The position numbers and the translations under genes were made by a program. Under the pieces are notes generated by a model, which was not told the DNA's origin, did no database searches, and worked only from the letters and a program-made list of their open reading frames with translations. A stretch of 52,381 nucleotides of DNA. It comes from Colwellia psychrerythraea. Its GTDB lineage: Bacteria > Pseudomonadota > Gammaproteobacteria > Enterobacterales > Alteromonadaceae. The DNA lies in contig MAAF01000011.1 of the NCBI GenBank assembly GCA_002163005.1, positions 1-52,381 on the forward strand, in the 5' to 3' direction. Below, piece after piece: positions 34,109 to 43,282 of the stretch (position 1 is the stretch's first letter; every line of letters starts with the position of its first letter).

Positions 34109-35017
34109 TTAAGCCAAACCGCACTTTTTAGTAAGCTGCTGGGCGAAAATATCCTTAAGCATGGTTAACTCATTAGTCCTGACATAATTAGGCCTAATCA
34201 CTAAGGCTATCGTTCTATGTGGACCTGGCTCATTTAAATGAACAGCCCTAAGTTCGGATTCATTATAGGTCAATTGATCTAATGCCATCTGTGGCACAAG
34301 TGTAGTGCCAAGCTTACCCGCGACCATTTGCACTAAGGTATGTAAACTCGCTGAATCAAAATCAGAATCTTGTTTTTTATTTTGTAAACTACATGCTGCT
34401 AGCGCATGTTCTTTTAAGCAATGCCCCTCTTTTAACAACATCAACTTATCAATTTCTAACTCTTCGCTGGTAATTTCTTGTAATTTTTTCGGACATTCAT
34501 CTTTATGACATACCCAATAAAAGTCCTCTTGCCAAAAATTAAAACTCATCAAGCCTTCTATCGGAAAAGGTAAGGCGAGGATAGCGGCATCAATTTCTCC
34601 CGTTCGTACCTTTTCAACTAAAATATGTGATTGTTCTTCAATAATTTTTAATTTAAAGCGCGGAAATTGCTTTCTAACTTCAGGTAATACTTTAGGTAAA
34701 AGATAAGGACCAATTGTCGGGATCACCCCAATAGACATAGGGCTATAAAAGGGTTGTTTATTGGTTTGCGCTATCAATAAAAGCTCGTCTAACTCCAACT
34801 TCACCCTTTTAGCTTTATCAAGTATCAGTTGACCATTATTGGTGATTAATACCTGTTTATTATTACGTTCGAAGACTGTAACCCCCAACTGTTTTTCAAG
34901 TTCAGTTATGGCGGTACTTAGTGCTGATTGAGACACATTGCAGGCCTCTGCAGCCTTTTTAAAGTGTAATGTTTTTTCAATAGCTAATGCATAGTGCAGC
35001 TGTTTTAAAGAGATCAT
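34109..35017 (-). CDS. oxyR: Hydrogen-peroxide-sensing regulator OxyR
   Basis: 302 residues, LysR family. The helix-turn-helix is at about 18-45 (HFKKAAEACNVSQSALSTAITELEKQLG). The OxyR hallmark is intact: redox cysteines Cys200 and Cys209 in EGHCLKEHALAACS, corresponding to Cys199/Cys208 of E. coli. The dimer domain begins at MSIGVIPTIGPYLLPK, also typical. It is divergent from katG with 174 bp between, so peroxide-induced activation of katG (and perhaps ccp) is expected. Confidence 0.94.
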   Translation of the reverse strand: MISLKQLHYALAIEKTLHFKKAAEACNVSQSALSTAITELEKQLGVTVFERNNKQVLITNNGQLILDKAKRVKLELDELLLIAQTNKQPFYSPMSIGVIPTIGPYLLPKVLPEVRKQFPRFKLKIIEEQSHILVEKVRTGEIDAAILALPFPIEGLMSFNFWQEDFYWVCHKDECPKKLQEITSEELEIDKLMLLKEGHCLKEHALAACSLQNKKQDSDFDSASLHTLVQMVAGKLGTTLVPQMALDQLTYNESELRAVHLNEPGPHRTIALVIRPNYVRTNELTMLKDIFAQQLTKKCGLA

Positions 35018-35191
35018 ATTTTAATGATTAATTTTATTGAACGTTAAAGTGATTTTAATCAGAAATACAAAATTAGTCATTATCAAAAAATAGAACGTTA
35101 TCTTCTACGTAATCAATTATTCAACCATCCTTATTTTTTCTATGCTTGATATGAGATTTTTATCACTAAATTATGAAATAAGGAATATGTA
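35018..35191. promoter_or_regulatory. oxyR-katG divergent promoter region
   Basis: 174 AT-rich bases. GAACGTTA occurs twice, at 35039-35046 and 35093-35100, 54 bp apart, and TGATT-TT-AATCA is at 35050-35061. None matches the OxyR tandem consensus well enough to define a site, but this is where OxyR should bind. Confidence 0.45.
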
Positions 35192-37414
35192 ATGTTTAAG
35201 AGAACACTCCCTATTGCAGCGGCGATCTCAGTCGCCCTTACTTCAATGGTATTGCCTACAAAAGTGTTAGCTGCCAATGAAGCAAAAACAAATCAATTTT
35301 GGTGGCCAGATCAATTAAGCCTCAGTCCACTTCGTCAACATGGTGCAGAATCCAATCCTTACGGCGAACAATTTAATTATGCCAAAGAGTTTGCTAGCCT
35401 CGATTTAGCAATGCTTAAAAAAGATATTCAAACCACGCTCACTGATTCAAAAACTTGGTGGCCAGCTGATTGGGGACATTATGGTCCGTTAATGATACGT
35501 ATGGCGTGGCATAGTGCAGGTGTTTATCGTGTTCATGACGGACGCGGAGGTGCATCTGGCGGTCAACAACGTTTCGCGCCACTTAACAGTTGGCCTGATA
35601 ATGTTAATTTAGATAAAGCGCGCCGATTATTGTGGCCGGTTAAGCAAAAATACGGTCGTAAAATTTCTTGGGCCGACTTAATGGTATTGTCAGGTAATGT
35701 TGCACTTGAATCTATGGGCTTTAAAACCTTTGGCTTTGCCGGTGGTAGAACTGATGACTGGGAACCAGATTTAGTTTATTGGGGACCAGAAACAGCCATG
35801 CTGTCCGACAAACGTCGTGACAAAAAGGGCAAATTAAAAGGCCCACTTGCCGCCGTAGAAATGGGCTTGATTTATGTGAACCCTGAAGGTCCACACGGCA
35901 AGCCTGATCCATTGTTAGCTGCGCAAGATATCAGAATGTCATTTGGTCGTATGGCAATGAATGATGAAGAAATTGTCGCATTACTTGCCGGTGGACATAC
36001 GTTAGGTAAAGCCCATGGCGCGAAAAAACCCAATAAATGTGTTGGTGCAGAGCCAGCAGCCGCTGAAATAGAAGCTCAAGGACTAGGTTGGAAAAACAAA
36101 TGTGGCACCGGTGTTGGTGCTGATACAACAAGCAGTGGCTTGGAAGGTGCTTGGACGGTTACTCCGACTCAATGGTCTTCAAATTATTTAGATAACCTAA
36201 TGAACTTTAATTGGGTATTAACTAAAAGTCCTGCAGGAGCAAAACAATGGATCCCAGATAATAAAGCAGCAGCCAATTTAGTGCCTGACGCACATATTCC
36301 AAACAAGCGTCATGCCCCTATTATGTTCACCACTGATATTGCGCTGAAGGAAGATCCTAAGTTTCGCAAAATTGTTGAGCGTTTCAGAGCAGATCCAACA
36401 CAATTCGATCTCGCCTTTGCTAAAGCTTGGTTTAAGTTAACACATCGAGATATGGGACCTCGTGCAAGATATGTTGGCGCGGAAGTGCCAAGTGAAGTGT
36501 TGATGTGGCAAGACCCAATACCGGCAGTAAACTATCAACTGGTCACCAACAAAGAGATTAAACAACTTAAAAAGCAAATTACTAACTCTGGTTTAACTAC
36601 CTCTGAATTAGTAAGAACTGCTTGGGCAGCAGCATCAAGTCATCGAGTGACTGATATGCGCGGTGGTGCCAATGGCGCTCGTATCAACCTTGAGCCACAA
36701 AATAGCTGGGCAGTAAATAATCCAAAAGAGTTGAACAGAGTACTAGCTAAACTTGAGAGCATTCAAGCTAGATTTAATAAAAAATCATCTAAAACAAAAG
36801 TATCACTCGCTGATGTCATTGTTCTCGGGGGTGCAACCGCAATAGAAAATGCGGCAGCAAAAGCGGGCAATAAAATTGCTGTGCCCTTTTCGCCAGGTCG
36901 TGCTGATGCGAGCCAAACGCAAACCAACGTTAAGTCATTTAATTACTTAAAACCAAAAGCAGATGGTTTCCGTAACTTTTACACCGATGATAGCTATAGC
37001 TCGCCAGCAGAAATGTTAGTGGATAAAGCCAATTTGCTTGGTTTAAATGTTCCTGAAATGACCGTGCTCGTTGGTGGTATGCGTGCGCTTGATGCCAACT
37101 ATGATGGTTCATCTTATGGTGTTTTCACCAACGAACCTGGTGTATTAACCAATGACTTCTTTGTAAATTTATTGGATATGTCTACCGTCTGGACTAAAGA
37201 TGAGTCAAACGCTGGAGTATATCTAGGTCATGGCCGCGCTTCAGGTAAGGAAAAGTGGCAAGCAACACCCGTTGACTTAATCTTTGGCTCTAGCTCTGAA
37301 TTAAGAGCCATTGCTGAAGTGTATGCTTCAGACGATGCTGATAAAAAGTTCGTTAATGACTTTATTAAAGCCTGGGTGAAAGTCATGCAATTAGACCGCT
37401 TTGACTTAAAGTAA
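35192..37414 (+). CDS. katG: Exported catalase-peroxidase
   Basis: 740 residues. A Sec signal peptide ([22 protein letters not shown]) precedes the mature protein, so it acts in the periplasm, like E. coli O157 KatP rather than cytoplasmic KatG. The distal haem pocket has Arg103, Trp106 and His107 ([10 protein letters not shown]), the Met-Tyr-Trp adduct residues Tyr228 and Met254 are present, and the proximal His269 lies in [11 protein letters not shown]. The C-terminal inactive duplicate domain follows ([17 protein letters not shown]). It breaks down hydrogen peroxide as catalase and peroxidase. Divergent from oxyR; cytochrome c peroxidase lies 142 bp downstream. Confidence 0.95.
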   Translation: MFKRTLPIAAAISVALTSMVLPTKVLAANEAKTNQFWWPDQLSLSPLRQHGAESNPYGEQFNYAKEFASLDLAMLKKDIQTTLTDSKTWWPADWGHYGPLMIRMAWHSAGVYRVHDGRGGASGGQQRFAPLNSWPDNVNLDKARRLLWPVKQKYGRKISWADLMVLSGNVALESMGFKTFGFAGGRTDDWEPDLVYWGPETAMLSDKRRDKKGKLKGPLAAVEMGLIYVNPEGPHGKPDPLLAAQDIRMSFGRMAMNDEEIVALLAGGHTLGKAHGAKKPNKCVGAEPAAAEIEAQGLGWKNKCGTGVGADTTSSGLEGAWTVTPTQWSSNYLDNLMNFNWVLTKSPAGAKQWIPDNKAAANLVPDAHIPNKRHAPIMFTTDIALKEDPKFRKIVERFRADPTQFDLAFAKAWFKLTHRDMGPRARYVGAEVPSEVLMWQDPIPAVNYQLVTNKEIKQLKKQITNSGLTTSELVRTAWAAASSHRVTDMRGGANGARINLEPQNSWAVNNPKELNRVLAKLESIQARFNKKSSKTKVSLADVIVLGGATAIENAAAKAGNKIAVPFSPGRADASQTQTNVKSFNYLKPKADGFRNFYTDDSYSSPAEMLVDKANLLGLNVPEMTVLVGGMRALDANYDGSSYGVFTNEPGVLTNDFFVNLLDMSTVWTKDESNAGVYLGHGRASGKEKWQATPVDLIFGSSSELRAIAEVYASDDADKKFVNDFIKAWVKVMQLDRFDLK

Positions 37415-37461
37415 GTCTTAATCGATTTGCATTATTGATAGCTAATATCGAGATCTAACTT

Positions 37462-37520
37462 AGGTATTTAATACACCTTATAGGTGTATTAAATACCTTA
37501 TAGGTGTATTAAATACCTTA
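37462..37520. repeat. Palindrome and 20-bp tandem duplication between katG and ccp
   Basis: AGGTATTTAATACACCT (37462-37478) is the exact complement of 37482-37498 with a three-base loop. The unit TAGGTGTATTAAATACCTTA then occurs twice, at 37481-37500 and 37501-37520, and is followed by TTTT. The 17-bp hairpin with a T-run could terminate katG transcripts. The duplication gives an alternative pairing partner. Confidence 0.85.
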
Positions 37521-37556
37521 TTTTAAACCTTTTCATCGCGGATTTAAAACCAGCTA

Positions 37557-38552
37557 ATGACTAAACCATTTCTCTCGACAATGCTGACATTGTTATCCTT
37601 TGTTGGCCTTAGTCAAGGTTACACGCACCCCTCAACACACGAAGTTGCGCTATCCTTCTTTGAGCCGCTGCCAATTGTTATGAAAGGAGCTGAACAAGAT
37701 AGCTCAGCATTGATTAGCTTGGGTAAAAAACTATACTTTGAAACCGCATTATCAATAAACTATTCTCAATCATGTAACTCCTGCCATAACCTCGACAATG
37801 ATGCATCAGGCGTCGATCATTTGAGGGCTTCAATAGGTGCCTTGGGAAGTGTCGGTGAACGTAATGCTCCCACTACATGGAACGCTGGCTTACATGTCGC
37901 TCAATTTTGGGATGGGCGAGCAAAAACATTGGCGCAACAAGCTAAGTTTCCCTTATTCAATGCCAAAGAAATGGCAATGACCTCTGAAAGTCAGGTCATT
38001 GAACGCCTTAACAGTAAAGATTATTTAGCTGATTTTAAAGATGCCTTTCCAAAAAAATTATCGCTAATAAACATAGAGAATATTGCCCAAGCACTTGCAG
38101 CATTTCAAAGAACATTAATCTCAAAAGATCGATTTGACGATTACTTAGCAGGCGATAAAGATGCGATAAATCAAAGTGAAAAATCAGGCTTATTAATATT
38201 TATAGAAAAAGGCTGTGTCGCTTGTCACAATGGCGCCGTACTTGGTGGTCAGCTCTTTATGAAAATGGGCATAGTGCATCCGTATCCAAACCCAAAAGAT
38301 AAGGGCAAAGCGCAAGTAACAGGAAAGCCCACTGATAATTACTTTTTTAAAGTGCCTTCTTTGCGGAACATACTAATCACCGCCCCCTATTTTCATGACG
38401 GTGCAGCGGCAACCATAGAGCAAGCCATTGAAGATACCGGTTGGCATCAGCTAGGCATTAAACTCAACAAACAAGAAGTTAACTCTATTAAAGTCTTTTT
38501 TAATACCCTTAATAATCAAAAAAGCATTGAGGTTGTGCCCGAAAATAAGTAA
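37557..38552 (+). CDS. Di-haem cytochrome c peroxidase
   Basis: 331 residues. A signal peptide (MLTLLSFVGLSQG) sends it to the periplasm. Two c-type haem sites are visible, CNSCH at 73-77 and CVACH at 220-224, with the conserved PFFDGRAKTL-like segment AQFWDGRAKTLAQQA and RNAPTTWNAGLH of the CcpA/MauG family. NYFFKVPSLRNI and YFHDGAAATIEQAI match bacterial CCP. It reduces hydrogen peroxide to water with electrons from cytochrome c or a cupredoxin. With the exported katG and divergent oxyR it forms a periplasmic peroxide-defence block. A MITE-like end begins at its stop codon. Confidence 0.93.
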   Translation: MTKPFLSTMLTLLSFVGLSQGYTHPSTHEVALSFFEPLPIVMKGAEQDSSALISLGKKLYFETALSINYSQSCNSCHNLDNDASGVDHLRASIGALGSVGERNAPTTWNAGLHVAQFWDGRAKTLAQQAKFPLFNAKEMAMTSESQVIERLNSKDYLADFKDAFPKKLSLINIENIAQALAAFQRTLISKDRFDDYLAGDKDAINQSEKSGLLIFIEKGCVACHNGAVLGGQLFMKMGIVHPYPNPKDKGKAQVTGKPTDNYFFKVPSLRNILITAPYFHDGAAATIEQAIEDTGWHQLGIKLNKQEVNSIKVFFNTLNNQKSIEVVPENK

Positions 38553-38578
38553 TACCAATCGGATTAATTTATTAATCA
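38552..38578. repeat. Solo repeat end (type B) at the ccp stop codon
   Basis: ATACCAATCGGATTAATTTA and the next seven bases match the left end of element B (43283-43309) at 26 of 27 positions. The first A is the last base of the ccp stop. No matching right end is visible nearby, so only one end remains. Confidence 0.75.
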
Positions 38579-38631
38579 TTTAACCTAGTCACTTTGGTAG
38601 AGGATTAAAGTAATTAAGTTAAGTAATAAAA

Positions 38632-38653
38632 AAAGCGAACCGAAGTTCGCTTT
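38632..38653 (-). terminator. Terminator of the four-gene minus-strand cluster
   Basis: On the minus strand AAAGCGAAC TTCG GTTCGCTTT is followed by a T-run: a stable UUCG tetraloop with a 9-bp stem, 78 bp after the last gene of the cluster. It may also serve ccp from the other side. Confidence 0.85.
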
Positions 38654-38731
38654 ATATTGTTGTAAATTAACTAATTACCTAACCTCTTAAGGTATCGTTA
38701 CCATTAAAGGGAAGCCAATTGAGCAAATAAT

Positions 38732-39652
38732 TTACCTATCGTCTGGCATTAAATAAGCGAGGTCATCTTCATCGTCTGCATGAAAATCATAACCGCCCTC
38801 AAAATCACCATGTAATTCATTCGCAACAGTAATAGGAAGTTCTAATATTTCTTGAATATGAATAGCAACATCAATTTGTTGATTAATGATGCTTTTAAAC
38901 TCATAGAAACTTAATAAATCTATTTCTTGTAAGTAACTCTTAGTCAGTATAGACAACTGCCCAGTAAGTTTTAAGATACAAGCCTCTAATTTTTCGAGTA
39001 AAACATCTTTATCAGTGCTAATAAGATATGTATTGAACGCTTGATATAACGAACTGCTAAACATTTTTTTATCAGAATCAATCATTAATAAAGCAATCGC
39101 AGTATTAAGAAATCGTTGCAATTCGAATAACAATATATTTTCGTCATTATCAACCAAGATAGTGCTAGCACAATAGCTGGCTGCAATGTTTTTATACACA
39201 TCTAATAGCTTCGCACTTTTATAACCTTCTTTGAGCAAACTATCATGCATTACTCTAATATCAGAGGTGTCATTAATTGCTAAGCCATAGCTGGTGATTG
39301 AAATGCTTTCAAAGTATGAAGGAGATATTTTCTTCAATTGCGCATATTTAGCCCAACCCGCTCTAAAGCAATAAACAATACCTTGAGTTTTTATAATCTC
39401 TTTTGCTTTAACTTCATCTTTATTACAGAGATCTAATAAACCTAAGTTGGTGATACCCAGAACAATTTCACAGCCTTTATTAATTTGATCCGAATAAATG
39501 ATGGATAAATTATCAGAGGCTATTCTCAAAGACATATCAACTAATTGTTGCTTGATTTTATGCACTAACTCCGGAGAAAAATAACCTTCGCTTTCTCCAT
39601 CTTTTAAGACCAAAAGTAGAAACGGATGGTCTCTTAACTCTGCAATTTTCAT
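38732..39652 (-). CDS. Hypothetical protein, acidic C-terminus, 306 residues
   Basis: Not recognised. Soluble and mostly helical: KIAELRDHPFLLLVLKDGESEGYFSPELVHKIKQQLVDMSLRIAS, then IVYCFRAGWAKYAQLK and FQRFLNTAIALLMID-type stretches. No signal peptide or membrane helix. The last ~25 residues form an acidic tail (DFEGGYDFHADDEDDLAYL). It is the last gene of a minus-strand group (J-domain protein, 153-aa protein, 215-aa protein, this gene), 37 bp after the 215-aa gene and followed by a strong terminator. The shared acidic ends and linkage suggest a common complex; there is no evidence for a biochemical role. Confidence 0.75.
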   Translation of the reverse strand: MKIAELRDHPFLLLVLKDGESEGYFSPELVHKIKQQLVDMSLRIASDNLSIIYSDQINKGCEIVLGITNLGLLDLCNKDEVKAKEIIKTQGIVYCFRAGWAKYAQLKKISPSYFESISITSYGLAINDTSDIRVMHDSLLKEGYKSAKLLDVYKNIAASYCASTILVDNDENILLFELQRFLNTAIALLMIDSDKKMFSSSLYQAFNTYLISTDKDVLLEKLEACILKLTGQLSILTKSYLQEIDLLSFYEFKSIINQQIDVAIHIQEILELPITVANELHGDFEGGYDFHADDEDDLAYLMPDDR

Positions 39653-39689
39653 TAATGAATCCTACTTATATAATAAAGGCTATAGAAAG

Positions 39690-40337
39690 TTACAGCGGTG
39701 CAAACATGTCATCGGTATCAATTTCTACCGAGGTTACTCTTTGTTTATTAGCATTATCTTTCAACGCTTTTTCAACATTTTCTAACGTACCATTGCTGCT
39801 TACCACCATAACTTCACGATAGGCTTCTTCATCTAATGATTTAATTTTCATTAACAGTTCTTCAATACTGCCTGATGTTTGCTCTTCGTCTTCTTCTATT
39901 TCAGAAAAGTCGTGGCCGACAAACGGCAAAGACAAATATAATAAGCCAAAATCATCTTCTACGATGGCTTTTAAAACTTCTAACTGTTTTTCTTCATCAT
40001 CCGTGGAAAGAAAAATTTGTGACAACAAACTATGTGCTTCCGTTTGTGCGCAAAATACGTGGTCTTCATCCATATTTTGCCAATAAGAAGGTTCAACATT
40101 TAATAACTGTTTAATTGACTCGGCATCCATTAACCAGGTAGCGATAGAAGGAATGGTGGCATCGTGTTCTCTAACAATTTTAGCGACGGTCAAAATATCC
40201 ATCTCAGTTAACACGGCTAACATTGTTTCATCACCTTGTTCAGAAGCGATTGCCTCTAACGAAGTGCCTGCGCGTCTACCGCTTTGTTGTGCTATTTCGA
40301 TAATATCGGTAGCCAAAATGAGTGCGTTTTTCGTCAC
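39690..40337 (-). CDS. Hypothetical acidic helical protein, 215 residues
   Basis: Not recognised. A soluble all-helical protein: ALILATDIIEIAQQSGRRAGTSLEAIASEQGD, DILTVAKIVREHDATIPSIATWLMDAESIKQLLN, and a strongly acidic middle (DFSEIEEDEEQTSGSIEELL) with an ending DTDDMFAPL. No signal peptide, membrane helix or known motif. It lies between the 153- and 306-residue genes in the J-domain cluster; the gap of 194 bp to the preceding gene could hold a separate promoter. Confidence 0.75.
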   Translation of the reverse strand: MTKNALILATDIIEIAQQSGRRAGTSLEAIASEQGDETMLAVLTEMDILTVAKIVREHDATIPSIATWLMDAESIKQLLNVEPSYWQNMDEDHVFCAQTEAHSLLSQIFLSTDDEEKQLEVLKAIVEDDFGLLYLSLPFVGHDFSEIEEDEEQTSGSIEELLMKIKSLDEEAYREVMVVSSNGTLENVEKALKDNANKQRVTSVEIDTDDMFAPL

Positions 40338-40531
40338 GATTATTCCTTAAAAGTATTTATAACAAATGAAAAAACAGACTTGCTAATGCGGTCCACATTA
40401 ATTCAATTGTTATTATATTTTTCCAATAGATGACCCAATTTAATCAATTAGGTAAATCCAGTTTTTAAAAGCGAGAGTTATTGTTAAAGCTACTGTTTAA
40501 AAAGTAATAGTTTAAAACTAACTATTACTCT

Positions 40532-40993
40532 CTAGTAGTTCTCATCAAAGTCGTCAGAGGCATAATCATCAACTTGATCAAAATCATCTTCTTCTGCTTT
40601 TAACGGTGTAGTATCATAGCGGTTATAGAAATGAATAAGTAAAACGGCAATTTTTAAATCCTGCTCTGCATGTTTCATCACTTCGGTAATACAGGCTCTG
40701 GCATCCGCGTGTACACCAACAAATGGTTTAACATCTGCCCATGAAGGTTCTTCGGCTAAATCAACTAAAGCCAAGCTTTTACTATCAATTCTAATTTTTG
40801 TCGTTATAGCCATGGCTAATTGATCAACCATGCCTGAAAATAATAACGGGGTAGCTTTTAACTGTTCAAATAAATTAATTAGGTAAATTGATAATAATTC
40901 AGGATTCTCTGGATCAGTTAACGACGTTACATTTTCTAAATACATAGAAAAATCATCTGTTAAATAATCAGGTATATTTTTGTCAGTTTGCAA
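40532..40993 (-). CDS. Hypothetical acidic protein, 153 residues
   Basis: Not recognised. Helical core (LLSIYLINLFEQLKATPLLFSGMVDQLAMAITTKIR, ARACITEVMKHAEQDLKIAVLLIHFYNRY) with an acidic, Asp/Glu-rich tail (EEDDFDQVDDYASDDFDENY). Soluble, with no signal or membrane segment. It follows the J-domain gene by 103 bp that contain a triple 15-bp repeat, and precedes the 215-residue gene. Confidence 0.72.
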   Translation of the reverse strand: MQTDKNIPDYLTDDFSMYLENVTSLTDPENPELLSIYLINLFEQLKATPLLFSGMVDQLAMAITTKIRIDSKSLALVDLAEEPSWADVKPFVGVHADARACITEVMKHAEQDLKIAVLLIHFYNRYDTTPLKAEEDDFDQVDDYASDDFDENY

Positions 40994-41038
40994 AGATTTT
41001 TCCCTAAATGCGTCTTTTCAAATTAAGAGTATGGAGTA

Positions 41039-41083
41039 TTTTCCAATTGAAACTTTTCTGATTGAACCTTTTCTAATTGAATC
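41039..41083. repeat. 15-bp triplicated repeat upstream of the 153-aa gene
   Basis: TTTTCCAATTGAAAC, TTTTCTGATTGAACC and TTTTCTAATTGAATC lie head to tail. Each unit contains an ATTGAA core, and a weaker fourth copy lies at about 41014. The repeats sit between the J-domain gene and the next gene of the group, a position for regulation or recent slippage. Confidence 0.85.
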
Positions 41084-41096
41084 TACTCATTGCCGT

Positions 41097-41357
41097 CTAG
41101 CTCAACGCATTGCGCCAAAAAGAATCAGCAACCTCTCGGGGATCAGTAATTACGGTATAGTTACTTTTCAAATATAAAGCGCGCTTTTTAGGATCTAAAA
41201 TAGCATCGTAAGCTTCTTTAATTAATTGAAATTTTTCTTCAACTTCACTACCACTGTTTTTATCTGGGTGATATTTATTAGCGAGTTTTCGATAGGCTTT
41301 TTTGATCTCGATGGTCGTCGCATCTCTACTTAAACCTAACTGTTCAAAATGATCCAT
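41097..41357 (-). CDS. Minimal J-domain (DnaJ-like) co-chaperone
   Basis: 86 residues from MDHFEQLGL, whose ATG has GAGG about ten bases upstream; an in-frame ATG 75 bp earlier would add a non-homologous extension. Nearly the whole protein is one J domain: [15 protein letters not shown] with the essential HPD, then [20 protein letters not shown]. There are no Gly/Phe, zinc-finger or substrate-binding domains, so it would recruit an Hsp70 (DnaK-type) ATPase to partners supplied in trans. First gene of the minus-strand group of acidic hypothetical proteins, which are candidate partners. Confidence 0.87.
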   Translation of the reverse strand: MDHFEQLGLSRDATTIEIKKAYRKLANKYHPDKNSGSEVEEKFQLIKEAYDAILDPKKRALYLKSNYTVITDPREVADSFWRNALS

Positions 41358-41425
41358 ATATACAACTACCTCGTGTTGAAGTTTTACCTTAACAACATCA
41401 TTAAATTTACTTATGGAACTAACTA

Positions 41426-41584
41426 ATACCAATTAGACTAACTAAATGATCTTTTTTAATGGTCTAAATATCCAATAACATTGTTGCTTTCAATCCCAAT
41501 AGCCAGCTATTACTCAATCAAGCGCCGTGTTCTTGAAGATTTATCCTCATAATAAATTGCTCCACTAATTAATCTGATTGGTAT
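41426..41584. repeat. Structured repeat E, 159 bp, partner of D
   Basis: Ends are ATACCAATTAGACTAA and the complement of TTAATCTGATTGGTAT. The core, CAATCCCAATAGCCAGCTAT, is identical to that of element D and starts at the same offset of 65 bases from the left end; total length is the same. It lies 68 bp upstream of the J-domain gene's start, so it may overlap that gene's promoter. Confidence 0.8.
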
Positions 41585-41733
41585 AGGGGGGTAAACGTTA
41601 AACGTATTTTAAGCTAATCAAAACATTCTTGCTAACTTTTTTTCAGTTAGTAAGAATGTTCGCTATGCTATACCCGCGTATGAAAAAAGAAACGAGCATT
41701 CCTCTTTTCTATATCAAACTAACGCGCAATGAC

Positions 41734-43059
41734 TTATTTTTCGTTTATTGCCGCAGCCATTGATTGCTCGGCAACTTGCTCTAACCAGTTAAGATCAACG
41801 GTTTGGTGAGCCTCACAAATAAACCAAGGTTCACGTGAGTCTGGCTCTAACATCACGCCATTGTCGATCAAGTTAAGGGCGAATTGAGTATAAAGATCGC
41901 TATTGGTTTGTTTCCAATCACGATAGTTTTGCGGTACTTTACTACCAAAATGTACACCAAACATTGCATCAGGACCGGCAAAACAATGCTCAACGCCAAA
42001 CTTAGTAAACACCCGCGAAAGTAATGCTTGAACTTTTTGACCTACACTAGCGATAGTTTCAAGGGCATCTGTTTCTTTAAGTACGGTTAACGTGGCTTTG
42101 GCTGCACTTAAGGCAACCATGTTTGCAGTATAAGTACCGCCATGGGTAACACCATCTTTAGCAAAAGAAATGGTATCCATCACTTCAGCTCGTCCACCAA
42201 AAGCAGCAACAGGGTAACCGTTACCCATGGCTTTAGCATAGGTGGTTAAATCAGCGAAAATACCATACAGCGCTTGTGCGCCGCCTTTGGCAACACGAAA
42301 ACCAGTTTTCACTTCATCCATGATCAACAATGAACCATTGTTATCACAAACGTCACGCAACTTTTGCATATAGGCTTGCGTTGAAGCAATTGAGCCACAG
42401 TTACCCATAATAGGTTCAATTAATATTGCAGCAATGTCATCGCCATGTTGTGCAAAAACGGCATCTATAGCATCAAAATCATTCAATGGTACGCTTACTT
42501 GATGTTCGCGGGTACTTTCTGGAATTCCGCCACCAAAAGGTACAATATCAGGTACTTGTTGCGTGTTAACATCCCAGTTATCAACATCTGATTTCCACAT
42601 AACTTCATCGTGTAAGCCATGAAAGCCACCTTCAACAACAACAATTTTATTTCGTTTGGTAAAACCACGTGCCGTGCGCACTGCACCAATAACGGCTTCT
42701 GTACCCGAGTTAGAAAAACGCATTTTATCGATATTAGGACAAAGTGATTTCACTAATTCAACGACATCAGAATCAAGACCGGTCGAAAAACCAGAAATAG
42801 TACCTACAGTAGTAATCGCATTAATAACTTCAGTATCAATTCGTTCATCACGATAACCTAAAATAATTGGGCCATATGCTAAGCGAAAATCAACGAAAGT
42901 TTGCTCGTCACAGTCAGTAATAGTGCAGCCTTTCATACTAGTTAAAAATACGGTATTTTCTTCCCCCCAATAACGGTAGCTATCAGCCACGCCTAACGGC
43001 ATATTATCAATGGCTCTTGTAAACATAGCGTTGCTATTAGGTTTGTTTTTCTTGCTCAT
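41734..43059 (-). CDS. Class III pyridoxal-phosphate aminotransferase (GSA aminomutase-like)
   Basis: 441 residues from MSKKNKPNSNAMFTRA; GGAG lies seven bases upstream of this ATG, whereas an ATG four codons earlier overlaps that site. Fold type I: FSNSGTEAVIGAVRTARGFT binds the phosphate, EGGFHG and ILIEPIMGN follow, DEVKTGFR carries the cofactor Asp, and TYAKAMGNGYPVAAFGG has the Schiff-base lysine. The pattern is that of the glutamate-1-semialdehyde aminomutase/beta-amino acid aminotransferase branch, but hemL normally sits elsewhere, so an omega-aminotransferase is more likely; the substrate is undetermined. It lies at the end of the choline-betaine region. Confidence 0.85.
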   Translation of the reverse strand: MSKKNKPNSNAMFTRAIDNMPLGVADSYRYWGEENTVFLTSMKGCTITDCDEQTFVDFRLAYGPIILGYRDERIDTEVINAITTVGTISGFSTGLDSDVVELVKSLCPNIDKMRFSNSGTEAVIGAVRTARGFTKRNKIVVVEGGFHGLHDEVMWKSDVDNWDVNTQQVPDIVPFGGGIPESTREHQVSVPLNDFDAIDAVFAQHGDDIAAILIEPIMGNCGSIASTQAYMQKLRDVCDNNGSLLIMDEVKTGFRVAKGGAQALYGIFADLTTYAKAMGNGYPVAAFGGRAEVMDTISFAKDGVTHGGTYTANMVALSAAKATLTVLKETDALETIASVGQKVQALLSRVFTKFGVEHCFAGPDAMFGVHFGSKVPQNYRDWKQTNSDLYTQFALNLIDNGVMLEPDSREPWFICEAHQTVDLNWLEQVAEQSMAAAINEK

Positions 43060-43282
43060 GGGGTTCTCCATCTTAATAAATAATTTTTAACATTGTCTGT
43101 AAATTTTATAGCAGCAGCTTAATTGCGCAGATAATACAGCGCTAGTGCGATGACAGGAAGCGCTATGGGAATTCTTTGGGGGTATGATGACTAAAAACAA
43201 TCAATTTTGTCTGAATTAACACAAAAGTTCACCGACGATGAACTAGCGTTATCAAAAACTGTTTATGCGCAGTAGAAGGTTT

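Noticed and set aside
35036..35048. ATTGAACGTTAAA in the oxyR-katG spacer, resembling a BetI half-site
   Set aside because: Not symmetric and in an unrelated promoter; most likely chance in AT-rich DNA.
35018..35191. Explicit OxyR binding site
   Set aside because: Candidate pieces (two GAACGTTA copies, TGATT-AATCA) do not reproduce the ATAG-type tandem consensus, so only the region is annotated.
41734..43059. Assignment of the aminotransferase as hemL
   Set aside because: Motifs place it in the broad class III family, but the location and divergent N-terminus do not support tetrapyrrole synthesis.
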